A stretch of DNA of 16,012 nt from SIG440 sp045579055 (lineage in GTDB: Bacteria; Bacillota; Clostridia; Monoglobales; Monoglobaceae): assembly GCA_045579055.1 (NCBI GenBank), contig JAZNLK010000083.1, positions 1 to 16,012 of the forward strand, read 5' to 3'. Below, piece by piece: positions 6,495 through 13,149 of this stretch (position 1 is the first letter of the stretch; each line of letters starts with the position of its first letter). The notes beneath the pieces were generated by a model. It did not search any database, had not been told where the DNA came from, and was given only the letters and a program-made list of their open reading frames with translations. The position numbers and the translations under genes were made by a program.

Positions 6495-6523
6495 ATAATA
6501 CCACAAAAATCCGTAAAGGTCAA
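6495..6523 (-). promoter_or_regulatory. Promoter of the DeoR-MFS-GDPD operon
   Basis: TTGACC (6518-6523) and TATTAT (6495-6500) are 17 bp apart on the minus strand. The start would fall near 6488, giving a leader of about 14 nt that contains the GGAGG site. It is divergent from, and within 23 bp of, the AraC-gene promoter, so one bound regulator could affect both. Confidence 0.7.
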
Positions 6524-6545
6524 TAGCTGTATAAAAATAATCGAC

Positions 6546-6574
6546 TTGACTTTTTTTGCTGTTGTTGATAAAAT
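6546..6574 (+). promoter_or_regulatory. Promoter of the AraC-type regulator gene
   Basis: TTGACT (6546-6551) and TAAAAT (6569-6574) are 17 bp apart on the plus strand. The start near 6581 leaves only about 9 nt before the ATG, beginning GGTGA. The 11-mer TTGACTTTTTT starting at the -35 box recurs at the next promoter (7455). Confidence 0.7.
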
Positions 6575-6589
6575 TATTTTGGTGATTTT

Positions 6590-7438
6590 ATGTACGATAT
6601 TGAAAAAGACGAAATAGTATTTAAGGACAAAAAATTTCCCATAATGATTAGCTCAGGAAAAGCTGTCACGGGAATGTACAGTCGTTTTCATGAGGAAGTG
6701 GAAATAAAGTATGTGAATTCGGGGCAACTGGCTGTTATGATTGGTACCAAAGCCATAACTGCCGGAGAGGGCGAAATTATTTTTATTAACCCTTATGAAG
6801 TCCACTCTAATCTTTATATTGACGGAAGTGATGGGGTATATGACCTTGTTATGCTTGATTTGGACTTTTTTGATAATGTTGGTGTTGGGGGAATGAATTT
6901 ACGGAAATTGATTTCTGAAAAGAGAGTTTGCTTCAAGAATCTTGTAAAAAACAGCAGGGCTACAGATGTGATGCGGCGTTTGGTGCAATGCACAACCATT
7001 GCAAACGAATTTGACAAGCTTTATGTATCGGGTTTACTTCTTGAATTATTTGCGATTTTACTGCAAAGCGAGACCAATCGGAACGAAGATATGGTAAGTG
7101 ATGAAAGAATAAAGTTTTATCGGGCAATTGAGCCGGCGGTGATTAAAATAAGAGACCATTATTCCGAGAAGCTTTCGGGTGAGGGGTTGGCTGAACTTTG
7201 CAATATGAGCAAATATCATTTTTGTCGTGTGTTCAAACGTGTTATGGGGGTAACCCCCGTGCAGTATCAGACTGAGTGCAGATTGCATATTGCAGATGTT
7301 CTGATTCAGAGCCCGGAATTGAGTATTTCGGGAATTGCGGAACAGGTAGGCTTTGATGATGAGGCATATTTCAGCAGGTGCTACAAAAAACACAGAGGCG
7401 TTTCACCAAAAGCTATGAGAGCAAAATTATCCAAGTAA
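6590..7438 (+). CDS. AraC-family transcriptional regulator with N-terminal cupin-like domain
   Basis: The protein has 282 residues. Residues about 15-95 form a cupin-like sensor (HEEVEIKYVNSG, then INPYEVHS), as in AraC regulators that sense sugars and similar ligands. The C-terminal part (about 180-282) holds two helix-turn-helix motifs: LAELCNMSKYHFCRVFKRVMG, and ISGIAEQVGFDDEAYFSRCYKK followed by GVSPKAMRAK. The C-terminal DNA-binding half matches the family closely. It is divergent from the DeoR-type operon and lies 70 bp upstream of the dehydrogenase-aminotransferase pair, which it most likely activates. The ribosome site is weak (GGTGA, 4 nt before the ATG) and the leader very short. 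The ligand is unknown. Confidence 0.9.
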   Translation: MYDIEKDEIVFKDKKFPIMISSGKAVTGMYSRFHEEVEIKYVNSGQLAVMIGTKAITAGEGEIIFINPYEVHSNLYIDGSDGVYDLVMLDLDFFDNVGVGGMNLRKLISEKRVCFKNLVKNSRATDVMRRLVQCTTIANEFDKLYVSGLLLELFAILLQSETNRNEDMVSDERIKFYRAIEPAVIKIRDHYSEKLSGEGLAELCNMSKYHFCRVFKRVMGVTPVQYQTECRLHIADVLIQSPELSISGIAEQVGFDDEAYFSRCYKKHRGVSPKAMRAKLSK

Positions 7439-7465
7439 AAGTCAATGCTGTCCATTGACTTTTTT
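7437..7465 (+). terminator. Intrinsic terminator of the AraC gene, overlapping the next promoter
   Basis: AAAAGTCAATG (7437-7447) and CATTGACTTTT (7453-7463) form an 11-bp helix with loop CTGTC, followed by more T. The first arm begins inside the stop codon. The second arm contains TTGACT, the -35 box of the following operon. Confidence 0.75.
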
Positions 7466-7483
7466 CTTTTTGGAAATTACAAT
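7455..7483 (+). promoter_or_regulatory. Promoter of the dehydrogenase-aminotransferase operon
   Basis: TTGACT (7455-7460) and TACAAT (7478-7483) are 17 bp apart. The predicted start near 7490 gives a leader of about 19 nt that contains AAGGAG (7494-7499). It shares the 11-mer TTGACTTTTTT with the AraC-gene promoter. Confidence 0.65.
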
Positions 7484-7508
7484 AAAAGTACAAAAGGAGT
7501 TGTTGCGT

Positions 7509-8501
7509 GTGAAAGCATTAATCATTGGCGGCGGAGTTGCCGCAGATATACATTGTAGAGTTTTACAGTCACTTGATGTTGAAATTGGAGGGGTTTATGA
7601 CATTAGCCTTGACAATGCAAAGAAAATGGCAGATAATTATGGAGCAAAGGCTTATGATGACCTTGATGCAGCACTTCAAAGCGATATTGACTTTGCAGTT
7701 ATATGCACACCCAACGGAACTCATGCAAAGCTCTTGATTCAGGTTATGAATGCAGGAAAGAATGTGGTTGTTGAAAAACCCTTTGCCCTGACGCCTGAGG
7801 ATTGCGACAAGGTTCTTGAAGTTCATAAAAAGACGGGTGTCATCTGTGCACCGATTTCTCAACTGAGATTTTCAAAGACTTATCGGCGGGTGCAGAAGTG
7901 TCTTGAAAGGGGCGAATTCGGAAAGCTTGTGATGAGTTCGCTTTCGATGAAATATTACAGGGCTCCTGAATATTATGCAAACAGCTGGAAGGGAACTATT
8001 GCTCTTGACGGTGGTGAACTGATGAATCAGGGAGTTCACGGAATTGATATCATGTGCGGTCTCCTTGGTATGCCCACAGAGGTTTCGGGATTTGTTTGCA
8101 CACAGTATCACGATATTGAAGCGGAGGATACGGCTGTTGCATTCTTCAAATTCCCGTCGGGAATCGTGGGAACGGTTGACAGCAGTACCGCAATCAGCCA
8201 TTCAAAGCCCAGACGCTTTGAAATCAGCGGACAAAAGGGAACTATTGTCCTTGAAGAAGACAAAATTGTTCTTGCTGAAGGGGTTAACATTGAAAATGCC
8301 GATGATGTGGGAGAGTATAACGGAAGTCGTGACCCGAAGAATATAGGTCTCAGTTTGCATACACTTAACTATATAAATATTCTTGCAGCATTCCGTGGTG
8401 AAGCGGAGCTTAAGTATAAGCCTGAGGATGCGGCAAACACCGTGAAGGTTATTTGTGCGATAAATGAATCATCAAAAACAGGAAAGGTGGTTAAACTTTA
8501 G
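7509..8501 (+). CDS. Gfo/Idh/MocA-family NAD(P)-dependent oxidoreductase
   Basis: The protein has 330 residues from a GTG start at 7509, 9 nt after AAGGAG; the product then begins at the nucleotide-binding strand. An upstream ATG at 7455 lies before the predicted transcription start, so I reject it. The Rossmann domain shows GGGVAADIH (7-15), CTPNGTHAKL and the family motif EKP (89-91). The catalytic region GGELMNQGVHGID (168-180) carries the conserved His177 and Asp180. Such enzymes oxidise or reduce a sugar, inositol or related polyol with NAD(P). It stands 14 bp before a DegT-type PLP enzyme; in other systems a dehydrogenase makes the keto group that such an aminotransferase aminates. The substrate is not known. 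Confidence 0.9.
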   Translation: MKALIIGGGVAADIHCRVLQSLDVEIGGVYDISLDNAKKMADNYGAKAYDDLDAALQSDIDFAVICTPNGTHAKLLIQVMNAGKNVVVEKPFALTPEDCDKVLEVHKKTGVICAPISQLRFSKTYRRVQKCLERGEFGKLVMSSLSMKYYRAPEYYANSWKGTIALDGGELMNQGVHGIDIMCGLLGMPTEVSGFVCTQYHDIEAEDTAVAFFKFPSGIVGTVDSSTAISHSKPRRFEISGQKGTIVLEEDKIVLAEGVNIENADDVGEYNGSRDPKNIGLSLHTLNYINILAAFRGEAELKYKPEDAANTVKVICAINESSKTGKVVKL

Positions 8502-8515
8502 GAATGGAGATTATT

Positions 8516-9850
8516 ATGGAGAAATTAGCACTACTTGGGGGAACGCCATTGATGGAAAAGGACGTTGTCTCTGGGGATCTTTTCAAATGGCCCATAATTA
8601 CAAAAGAAGACGAGGATGCGGCTCTTGAGGTTATCAGAGCAGGAAAGTTTTCGGGCAACGATGTTTCAATGCAGTTTGAAAAAGAGTTTGCAGAGTGGAT
8701 TGGCGTGAAGCATGCTCTTACATATTGCAACGGAACTCAGGCTTTGGCGGCGGCAATGTTCGCAATCGGTCTTGGAGCGGGCGATGAAATTATCTGTACC
8801 ACAAAAACCTATTGGGCAAGCATAACACCTGCGCTTATTTTTGGCGCAACTCCTGTTTTTTGTAATGTTGACGAAAACATCAGTATGGATGTTGAGGATA
8901 TTGAGAGATGCATAACTCCAAGAACAAAGGCAATTATGGCTGTTCATTATTGTGCATACCCCTGTGATATGGATAGGATTATGGAGATTGCAAAAAAGCA
9001 CAACCTGATGGTTATCGAAGATGTTTCTCACGCACAGGGCGGCAGATATAAAGGCAAGAGATTGGGTACAATCGGTCACATTGCCGCAATGTCAATGATG
9101 TCCGAAAAGTCTTTTGCTGTGGGCGAGTGCGGAATGCTTATTACCGATGATAAAAAGCTTTATGAACGTGCAATGGTATACGGTCACTATGAAAGAAATA
9201 ACGAAAACTTTATCAGTGATAATCCAGAACTTGAACCCTATTTTGGGCTGCCTCTTGGTGGCGTGAAAGCGAGACTCAATCAGGTTTCGGCGGCAATAGG
9301 CAGAGTTCAGCTTAAATATTATGATGAAAGATGTGCCGAAATTGACAAAGCAATGAATTATTTCTGGGATTTGGTTGATGAAATCCCCGGAATAAGAGGA
9401 ATTCGTCCCCAAAAGGGTTCTGGTTCAACCATGGGTGGCTGGTATGCCTGCAAGGGCGTATATAATCCCGAAATGTTTCACGGTTTATCTGCTCAGAAAT
9501 TCTGTGAGGCCGTACGTGCCGAGATGAATGGCAATGCCCAGATGTGGGCAGGAGCAAATTTTTGTCTTCATACACATAATCTTTTTAAGAAGTTTGACTT
9601 CAGACATGCTGGCAAGGCTTCCAGCATTGAATATATAGCTGCGGCAGAATACTACGGTGGAGCGGAATGCGACAGGTCAATAGACAACAACTGCATTTCT
9701 GCACCTTGGTTCAAGCATTTTGACAAGGAAATCATTGAAAAAATGGCGGCTTGTGTAAAAAAAGTTGCCGACAACCATATGCAGCTTGTTGAAGCCTTTA
9801 AGGATGACGAAACCGCAGTCAGCGGACGTTGGTTTGGTACAAGAGATTAA
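8516..9850 (+). CDS. DegT/DnrJ/EryC1/StrS-family PLP-dependent aminotransferase
   Basis: The protein has 444 residues. I chose the ATG at 8516 (GGAG 6 nt upstream) over the ATG at 8504, which sits too close to its ribosome site. The fold type I PLP signature is present: cofactor-phosphate region CNGTQALAAAMFAIGLGAGDE, Asp169 in EDVSHAQGG for the pyridine nitrogen, and Lys198 in SEKSFAVGECG as the Schiff-base lysine. The usual GEGG following it reads GECG here. Family members aminate keto sugars or keto cyclitols, usually from glutamate or glutamine. It follows the Gfo/Idh gene by 14 bp and ends at a strong terminator. It is somewhat longer than the roughly 370-400 residues common in sugar-nucleotide aminotransferases. 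The substrate is unknown, and a catabolic role is as likely as a biosynthetic one. Confidence 0.88.
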   Translation: MEKLALLGGTPLMEKDVVSGDLFKWPIITKEDEDAALEVIRAGKFSGNDVSMQFEKEFAEWIGVKHALTYCNGTQALAAAMFAIGLGAGDEIICTTKTYWASITPALIFGATPVFCNVDENISMDVEDIERCITPRTKAIMAVHYCAYPCDMDRIMEIAKKHNLMVIEDVSHAQGGRYKGKRLGTIGHIAAMSMMSEKSFAVGECGMLITDDKKLYERAMVYGHYERNNENFISDNPELEPYFGLPLGGVKARLNQVSAAIGRVQLKYYDERCAEIDKAMNYFWDLVDEIPGIRGIRPQKGSGSTMGGWYACKGVYNPEMFHGLSAQKFCEAVRAEMNGNAQMWAGANFCLHTHNLFKKFDFRHAGKASSIEYIAAAEYYGGAECDRSIDNNCISAPWFKHFDKEIIEKMAACVKKVADNHMQLVEAFKDDETAVSGRWFGTRD

Positions 9851-9874
9851 AAAAAGCGGCAAAGCCGCTTTTTT
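9851..9874 (+). terminator. Intrinsic terminator after the aminotransferase gene
   Basis: AAAAAGCGGC (9851-9860), loop AAA and GCCGCTTTTTT form a compact GC-rich hairpin with a T tract. It starts immediately after the stop codon. The A-rich left arm means it could also work on the other strand. Confidence 0.9.
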
Positions 9875-9878
9875 GGTA

Positions 9879-9907
9879 TTGATTTTTATTATCCTTAGAG
9901 GTATAAT
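9879..9907 (+). promoter_or_regulatory. Promoter of the amidohydrolase gene
   Basis: TTGATT (9879-9884) and a perfect TATAAT (9902-9907) are 17 bp apart. The start is expected near 9914, about 30 nt before the ATG. The gene therefore has its own transcript even though it follows the aminotransferase. Confidence 0.72.
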
Positions 9908-9943
9908 ATGTATTAGCATAAAAATATGACAGGAGACGATATA

Positions 9944-10816
9944 ATGTATAAAATAGATGCACACAATCATCCGGATTTTATTGGTCATAATTTTGAAAAA
10001 TCTATTGAAAATATGAATCAGAATGGAATTGACAAAACAATTCTCCTCAGCTGGGAAAATCCTTGGGATGAGAACTATATGAGCAACAAGGCAGGTGCTC
10101 CAAGTCCTCTTTGTAATGATGTTCCTGTTCCCTTTGAACGTTGCCTTAACTATTATGAAAAGGCACCTGACAGATTCATTCTGGGCTATTGTCCCGACCC
10201 CAGAAAGCCTGATGCTATTTATAAATTGAAATCGGCAATTGATACATACGGTGTGAAGGTTTGCGGTGAGGTTAAGTTCAGAATGATGTATGATAACCCC
10301 GACATCATTGACCTTTTCCGTTTCTGCGGTGAAATGGGTCTGCCTGTAACATTACATATCGACAATGCTTCGGCGCATATGGCACATCCTGCGTCATACA
10401 GAAAACATTACTGGTACGGCGGGGATATTTTTACACTTGAAAGAGCTTTGGAACTTTGCCCCGAAACGAACTTCTTAGGTCATGCTCCCGGTTTCTGGGG
10501 ATGCATTTCGGGCGATGAGGAATGGAAAACAGTTGGATATCCAAAGGGTCCGGTTCTTCCCGGCGGACACGTTGAAAGACTTCTTGAAAAGTTCCCCAAT
10601 CTTTACTGTGACTGTTCAGCAGGCTCCGGTTGCATAGCCCTCGGCAGAGACAAGGAATACACAAAGAAGCTTGTTGAAACATATCCCGACCGATTTATTT
10701 TCGCAAGAGATGAATTCAGCAGTAATCTTTCAGAACTTTTTGACAGCCTCGGACTTTCTGATGAACTTCTTGAAGGCTTCTATCATGGCAATATTGAAAA
10801 ACTTATGAATATGTAA
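9944..10816 (+). CDS. Amidohydrolase-2 family metal-dependent hydrolase
   Basis: The protein has 290 residues from the ATG at 9944 (AGGAG 8 nt upstream). An ATG at 9926 would add six residues but lies before the ribosome site. It is a TIM-barrel protein of the amidohydrolase superfamily, close to the amidohydrolase-2 group that includes many decarboxylases and hydrolases of lactones and small acids. Probable metal ligands are His7 and His9 (DAHNH), His138 (LHID), His180 (GHAPGFWG) and Asp256 (FARDEF), all in the expected order. There is no signal peptide. It has its own promoter but shares direction and neighbourhood with the Gfo/Idh and DegT genes, which suggests one pathway. The reaction cannot be assigned. 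Confidence 0.85.
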   Translation: MYKIDAHNHPDFIGHNFEKSIENMNQNGIDKTILLSWENPWDENYMSNKAGAPSPLCNDVPVPFERCLNYYEKAPDRFILGYCPDPRKPDAIYKLKSAIDTYGVKVCGEVKFRMMYDNPDIIDLFRFCGEMGLPVTLHIDNASAHMAHPASYRKHYWYGGDIFTLERALELCPETNFLGHAPGFWGCISGDEEWKTVGYPKGPVLPGGHVERLLEKFPNLYCDCSAGSGCIALGRDKEYTKKLVETYPDRFIFARDEFSSNLSELFDSLGLSDELLEGFYHGNIEKLMNM

Positions 10817-10818
10817 TT

Positions 10819-10855
10819 AAACAGCCACACTTGTTCAATGGAGTGTGGCTGTTTT
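10819..10855. terminator. Bidirectional terminator between convergent genes
   Basis: AAACAGCCACACT (10819-10831) and AGTGTGGCTGTTT (10842-10854) form a perfect 13-bp helix with a 10-nt loop. It sits between the amidohydrolase gene (plus) and the comEC-type gene (minus). A short T run follows on each strand, so it can serve both. Confidence 0.85.
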
Positions 10856-10867
10856 AGCACGCTTATG

Positions 10868-12532
10868 TCAAAGTTTTCGGATTTCAGTGGCTTTGGAATA
10901 TGATTCGGAAATCTTTTTTTCTTCTGAAAAATCATAAAATGTTTTCAGAATACGGTATAACAGAATTGAAAGACCTAAATATGCAAAGCCCATAACCCAA
11001 AGAATGTCTTCCCTAGAAGTTTGTAGAGCGAACTCGTCCTTCCCGAAAACATCAGCGGTTGATGCTATTATTCCCACAAGACGGTTTAAAGGATATCGCA
11101 GAGTCAGCGCCAACGGAGGAAGAATATGTTGGGCGATGCATACAATATATCCAAGACAGAATATTACCGTCACAAGGGGGATAACCCAAATGTTTGTCAA
11201 AAACTGTGCTACCGAAACGCTTCCAAAAAGCATAAGCGAGAAAAAAGCTGTGCCGATGAATACGGAAATTGACAGTGCCACGGAGGTTATGACCGCATTT
11301 AGCAAGTGCTTTGTAATTCGGTTTGCAATGCTGCTTCTGAAACGGACACAAGTCAGCAGTTTGCTCAGGAAATAGTATATATATTTGAAATAAACCAATA
11401 TTCCTAAGGTTGCACAGAATGACAAGGTCAGGCTGGGCGAGAAAATTGAATAGGGCGAAACAATAAGTATAATACCCAGTGAAAGAAACAAGGCATTTAT
11501 TGGCGAGTATCGCCGTCTGAACAGACTTGCTGCAATCATCGTCAGAATCATTATTGAAGCACGGCAGACTGAAGGGGTGAAGTTTGCTGTTGCGGCAAAC
11601 AGCAAAATAATCGGAACAGAAAGGAGCAGGCTTCTGTTTCGCTTCATATTGAAAATGCCGAAAACCGAAATCATTGCACCAAAGAGAATGGAAAGATGCA
11701 TTCCTGAAACTGCCACAATGTGTGAAAGACCTGCCGAAGAAAACTTTGCATAAAGGTTATCGGAAAAGCCTGCCTTGTCACCAACCAGGATTCCGGTCAG
11801 AATTGCTGAATTGGTTCTGTCTGCCATAAGAAGGCTGTTGGCTGTCTTGCTGATGGTGGATCCGATGTCTTTGCCTAGAGCCTTTATGAATCCTGTGAAA
11901 GTTGGCGAAACGGTAAAATCTTCGGGATTCGTGTTTTCGGTTGTACCGCTGTAAAAGATTCTTTTGGTATGCAGATTGGTGTTGTAGCTGTAAATGCCCT
12001 CGGTGAAGTCGTCCTGAAGCTTGGTTATTCTTGTCCAGCAGGAAATCTTGTCATCTTTTGAAACATATTTGCCACGGCTTTTGGGGATATATATGATAAT
12101 GTTCTCTTCGGAAATATGTTCATCGTTGACTTGGCAGAGCTTCATTTCAAAATAATATGAATAACCGTTTTTGGTTAGTTTTGGCTGAGTTGATACCGTG
12201 CCTGAAAGCCAGGCACTCCTTCCGTCATATTTCGCTAAAGGACTTGGAAAAAGATAATCAATTCCAATGATTCTGAAAACACCCGAAAGAACAAATATAA
12301 GTATAAACAACGGGAGGAGAAAGGTCTTCAGCCTAAGCTTGCGATGCCTGAAGCAAATTTTCAGCGAAACAAGAATCGCAAGAAGAATCAGCACAATGAT
12401 TATCAGAATTTTTGAAATGTAAAGAACATAGTGAGTTTTTACAATAACTGAAAAAACAATACCGACAGCAAAAGCAATAACCGCCATTATCAGGTAGTGG
12501 CGGGATGTTATTACGTTTTCGGATTTATGCAT
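10868..12532 (-). CDS. comEC: ComEC/Rec2-family DNA-uptake channel protein lacking the C-terminal MBL domain
   Basis: This 554-residue polytopic membrane protein belongs to the ComEC/Rec2 family, which forms the channel for single-stranded DNA in natural transformation. Two or three N-terminal membrane segments (about 13-92) precede a soluble region (about 100-215; WLSGTVSTQPKLTKNGYSYYFEM) that resembles the DUF4131/OB-like domain. The Competence domain follows with the hallmark SHIVAVSGMHLSILFG (270-285) and further membrane segments to about residue 535. B. subtilis ComEC is about 776 residues and ends in a beta-lactamase-like domain. This protein stops after the membrane part with RKL and a proper stop codon. 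The ATG at 12532 follows AAGGTG by 8 nt. It lies 26 bp after a small XRE-type gene on the same strand. Confidence 0.88.
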   Translation of the reverse strand: MHKSENVITSRHYLIMAVIAFAVGIVFSVIVKTHYVLYISKILIIIVLILLAILVSLKICFRHRKLRLKTFLLPLFILIFVLSGVFRIIGIDYLFPSPLAKYDGRSAWLSGTVSTQPKLTKNGYSYYFEMKLCQVNDEHISEENIIIYIPKSRGKYVSKDDKISCWTRITKLQDDFTEGIYSYNTNLHTKRIFYSGTTENTNPEDFTVSPTFTGFIKALGKDIGSTISKTANSLLMADRTNSAILTGILVGDKAGFSDNLYAKFSSAGLSHIVAVSGMHLSILFGAMISVFGIFNMKRNRSLLLSVPIILLFAATANFTPSVCRASIMILTMIAASLFRRRYSPINALFLSLGIILIVSPYSIFSPSLTLSFCATLGILVYFKYIYYFLSKLLTCVRFRSSIANRITKHLLNAVITSVALSISVFIGTAFFSLMLFGSVSVAQFLTNIWVIPLVTVIFCLGYIVCIAQHILPPLALTLRYPLNRLVGIIASTADVFGKDEFALQTSREDILWVMGFAYLGLSILLYRILKTFYDFSEEKKISESYSKATEIRKL

Positions 12533-12558
12533 TTATATCACACCTTGTTTGTACTGCG

Positions 12559-12816
12559 TCAAAATTTGTTAGTTGTTTTGTATGTTTTTTGTGCGGAATC
12601 CTTTCTTCGGGGATAAGGCTCGGATACATCGGTCAAATCCAGAAGATAGTCGATGTTTGTGTTGTAGTATGTCGAAAGAATGATAAGGTTTTCGCTTGTG
12701 GGCATCAGTTCTCCGCATTCGTATTTGGATAAAACACTTTGGCTTATGCCTGTTTCCATTTGTACCCGCAATTGGGTATAATCTTTTGTTACTCTGATTA
12801 GTTTCAAATTTTTCAT
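12559..12816 (-). CDS. Small XRE-family helix-turn-helix regulator
   Basis: The protein has 85 residues. Residues about 5-60 form a single lambda-repressor-like domain: LIRVTKDYTQLRVQMETGISQ, then SVLSKYECGELMPTSENLIILS and YYNTNIDYLLDLTD. The rest is a short, basic, polar tail with no effector domain. The ATG at 12816 is preceded by GAGGTG with 4 nt spacing. It lies upstream of the comEC-type gene on the same strand with 26 bp between them, so the two are probably co-transcribed. Such small XRE proteins are common autoregulators. Whether it controls competence here is inference. Confidence 0.85.
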   Translation of the reverse strand: MKNLKLIRVTKDYTQLRVQMETGISQSVLSKYECGELMPTSENLIILSTYYNTNIDYLLDLTDVSEPYPRRKDSAQKTYKTTNKF

Positions 12817-12835
12817 AATACACCTCTTTTATTCA

Positions 12836-12864
12836 ATTATTACATAAAATATGACAAATGTTAA
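12836..12864 (-). promoter_or_regulatory. Probable promoter of the XRE-comEC operon
   Basis: TTAACA (12859-12864) and AATAAT (12836-12841) lie 17 bp apart on the minus strand. The start near 12829 leaves about 13 nt before the XRE ATG. Both boxes deviate from consensus in an AT-rich region, so the call is moderate. Confidence 0.4.
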
Positions 12865-12913
12865 TAAAGATTAGGAATAAAATATTCATCTGAGGAATAA
12901 AAAGGAAGGTTTG

Positions 12914-12967
12914 ATGGTGAAAAATGAAGAAAAACGTAAAAGAATTTGGGAGAGTTTGTATGTCTGA
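12914..12967 (+). CDS. Possible 17-residue micro-ORF
   Basis: ATG at 12914 follows AAGGAAGG with 4 nt spacing and opens a frame encoding MVKNEEKRKRIWESLYV before TGA at 12965. The peptide is highly charged with an aromatic end. No convincing promoter is seen upstream, and the glyS promoter starts further downstream, so it would not be on the glyS transcript. It may be chance; the ribosome site is the only positive evidence. Confidence 0.25.
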   Translation: MVKNEEKRKRIWESLYV

Positions 12968-12999
12968 TTTTACGTTATTAAATAATATTTAAAAAAAAC

Positions 13000-13028
13000 T
13001 TGCAGAAATCATTTTTTTATGTTACAAT
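13000..13028 (+). promoter_or_regulatory. Promoter of the glycyl-tRNA synthetase gene
   Basis: TTGCAG (13000-13005) and TACAAT (13023-13028) are 17 bp apart. Transcription should start near 13035, giving a leader of about 115 nt. Confidence 0.65.
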
Positions 13029-13149
13029 ATACTGTATCTATGTTTACAAGTGGTTTCAGGACGAAAAAGTCAGGAAATTCATTCAATATTCTGCAGGCTC
13101 ACGGCAGAAAAAAGGAAATTCGGTGGGCGGGAAAGGCATTGTGATAAAA

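Larger units (their letters stand above)
12817..13149. other. Intergenic stretch between divergent XRE and glyS genes
   Basis: This 333-bp stretch has no long gene. It holds the XRE promoter, two copies of AGGAATAAAA (12873-12882 and 12893-12902) spaced 20 bp apart, a possible 17-codon ORF, the glyS promoter and the 115-nt glyS leader. The leader shows no T-box sequence (no conserved UGGNACCGCG-type element) and no terminator, so glyS is not visibly under T-box control. Confidence 0.6.

Noticed and set aside
6534..6580. Inverted repeat AAAATAAT / ATTATTTT around the AraC-gene promoter as an operator
   Set aside because: It is all A/T in AT-rich DNA, and such matches are expected by chance.
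8516..9850. Assignment of the Gfo/Idh-DegT pair to kanosamine biosynthesis (NtdC/NtdA-like)
   Set aside because: No HAD phosphatase partner is present, and the DegT sequence does not resemble NtdA beyond general family motifs.
13035..13149. T-box riboswitch in the glyS leader
   Set aside because: The leader is only about 115 nt, lacks the T-box consensus, and has no terminator/antiterminator pair.
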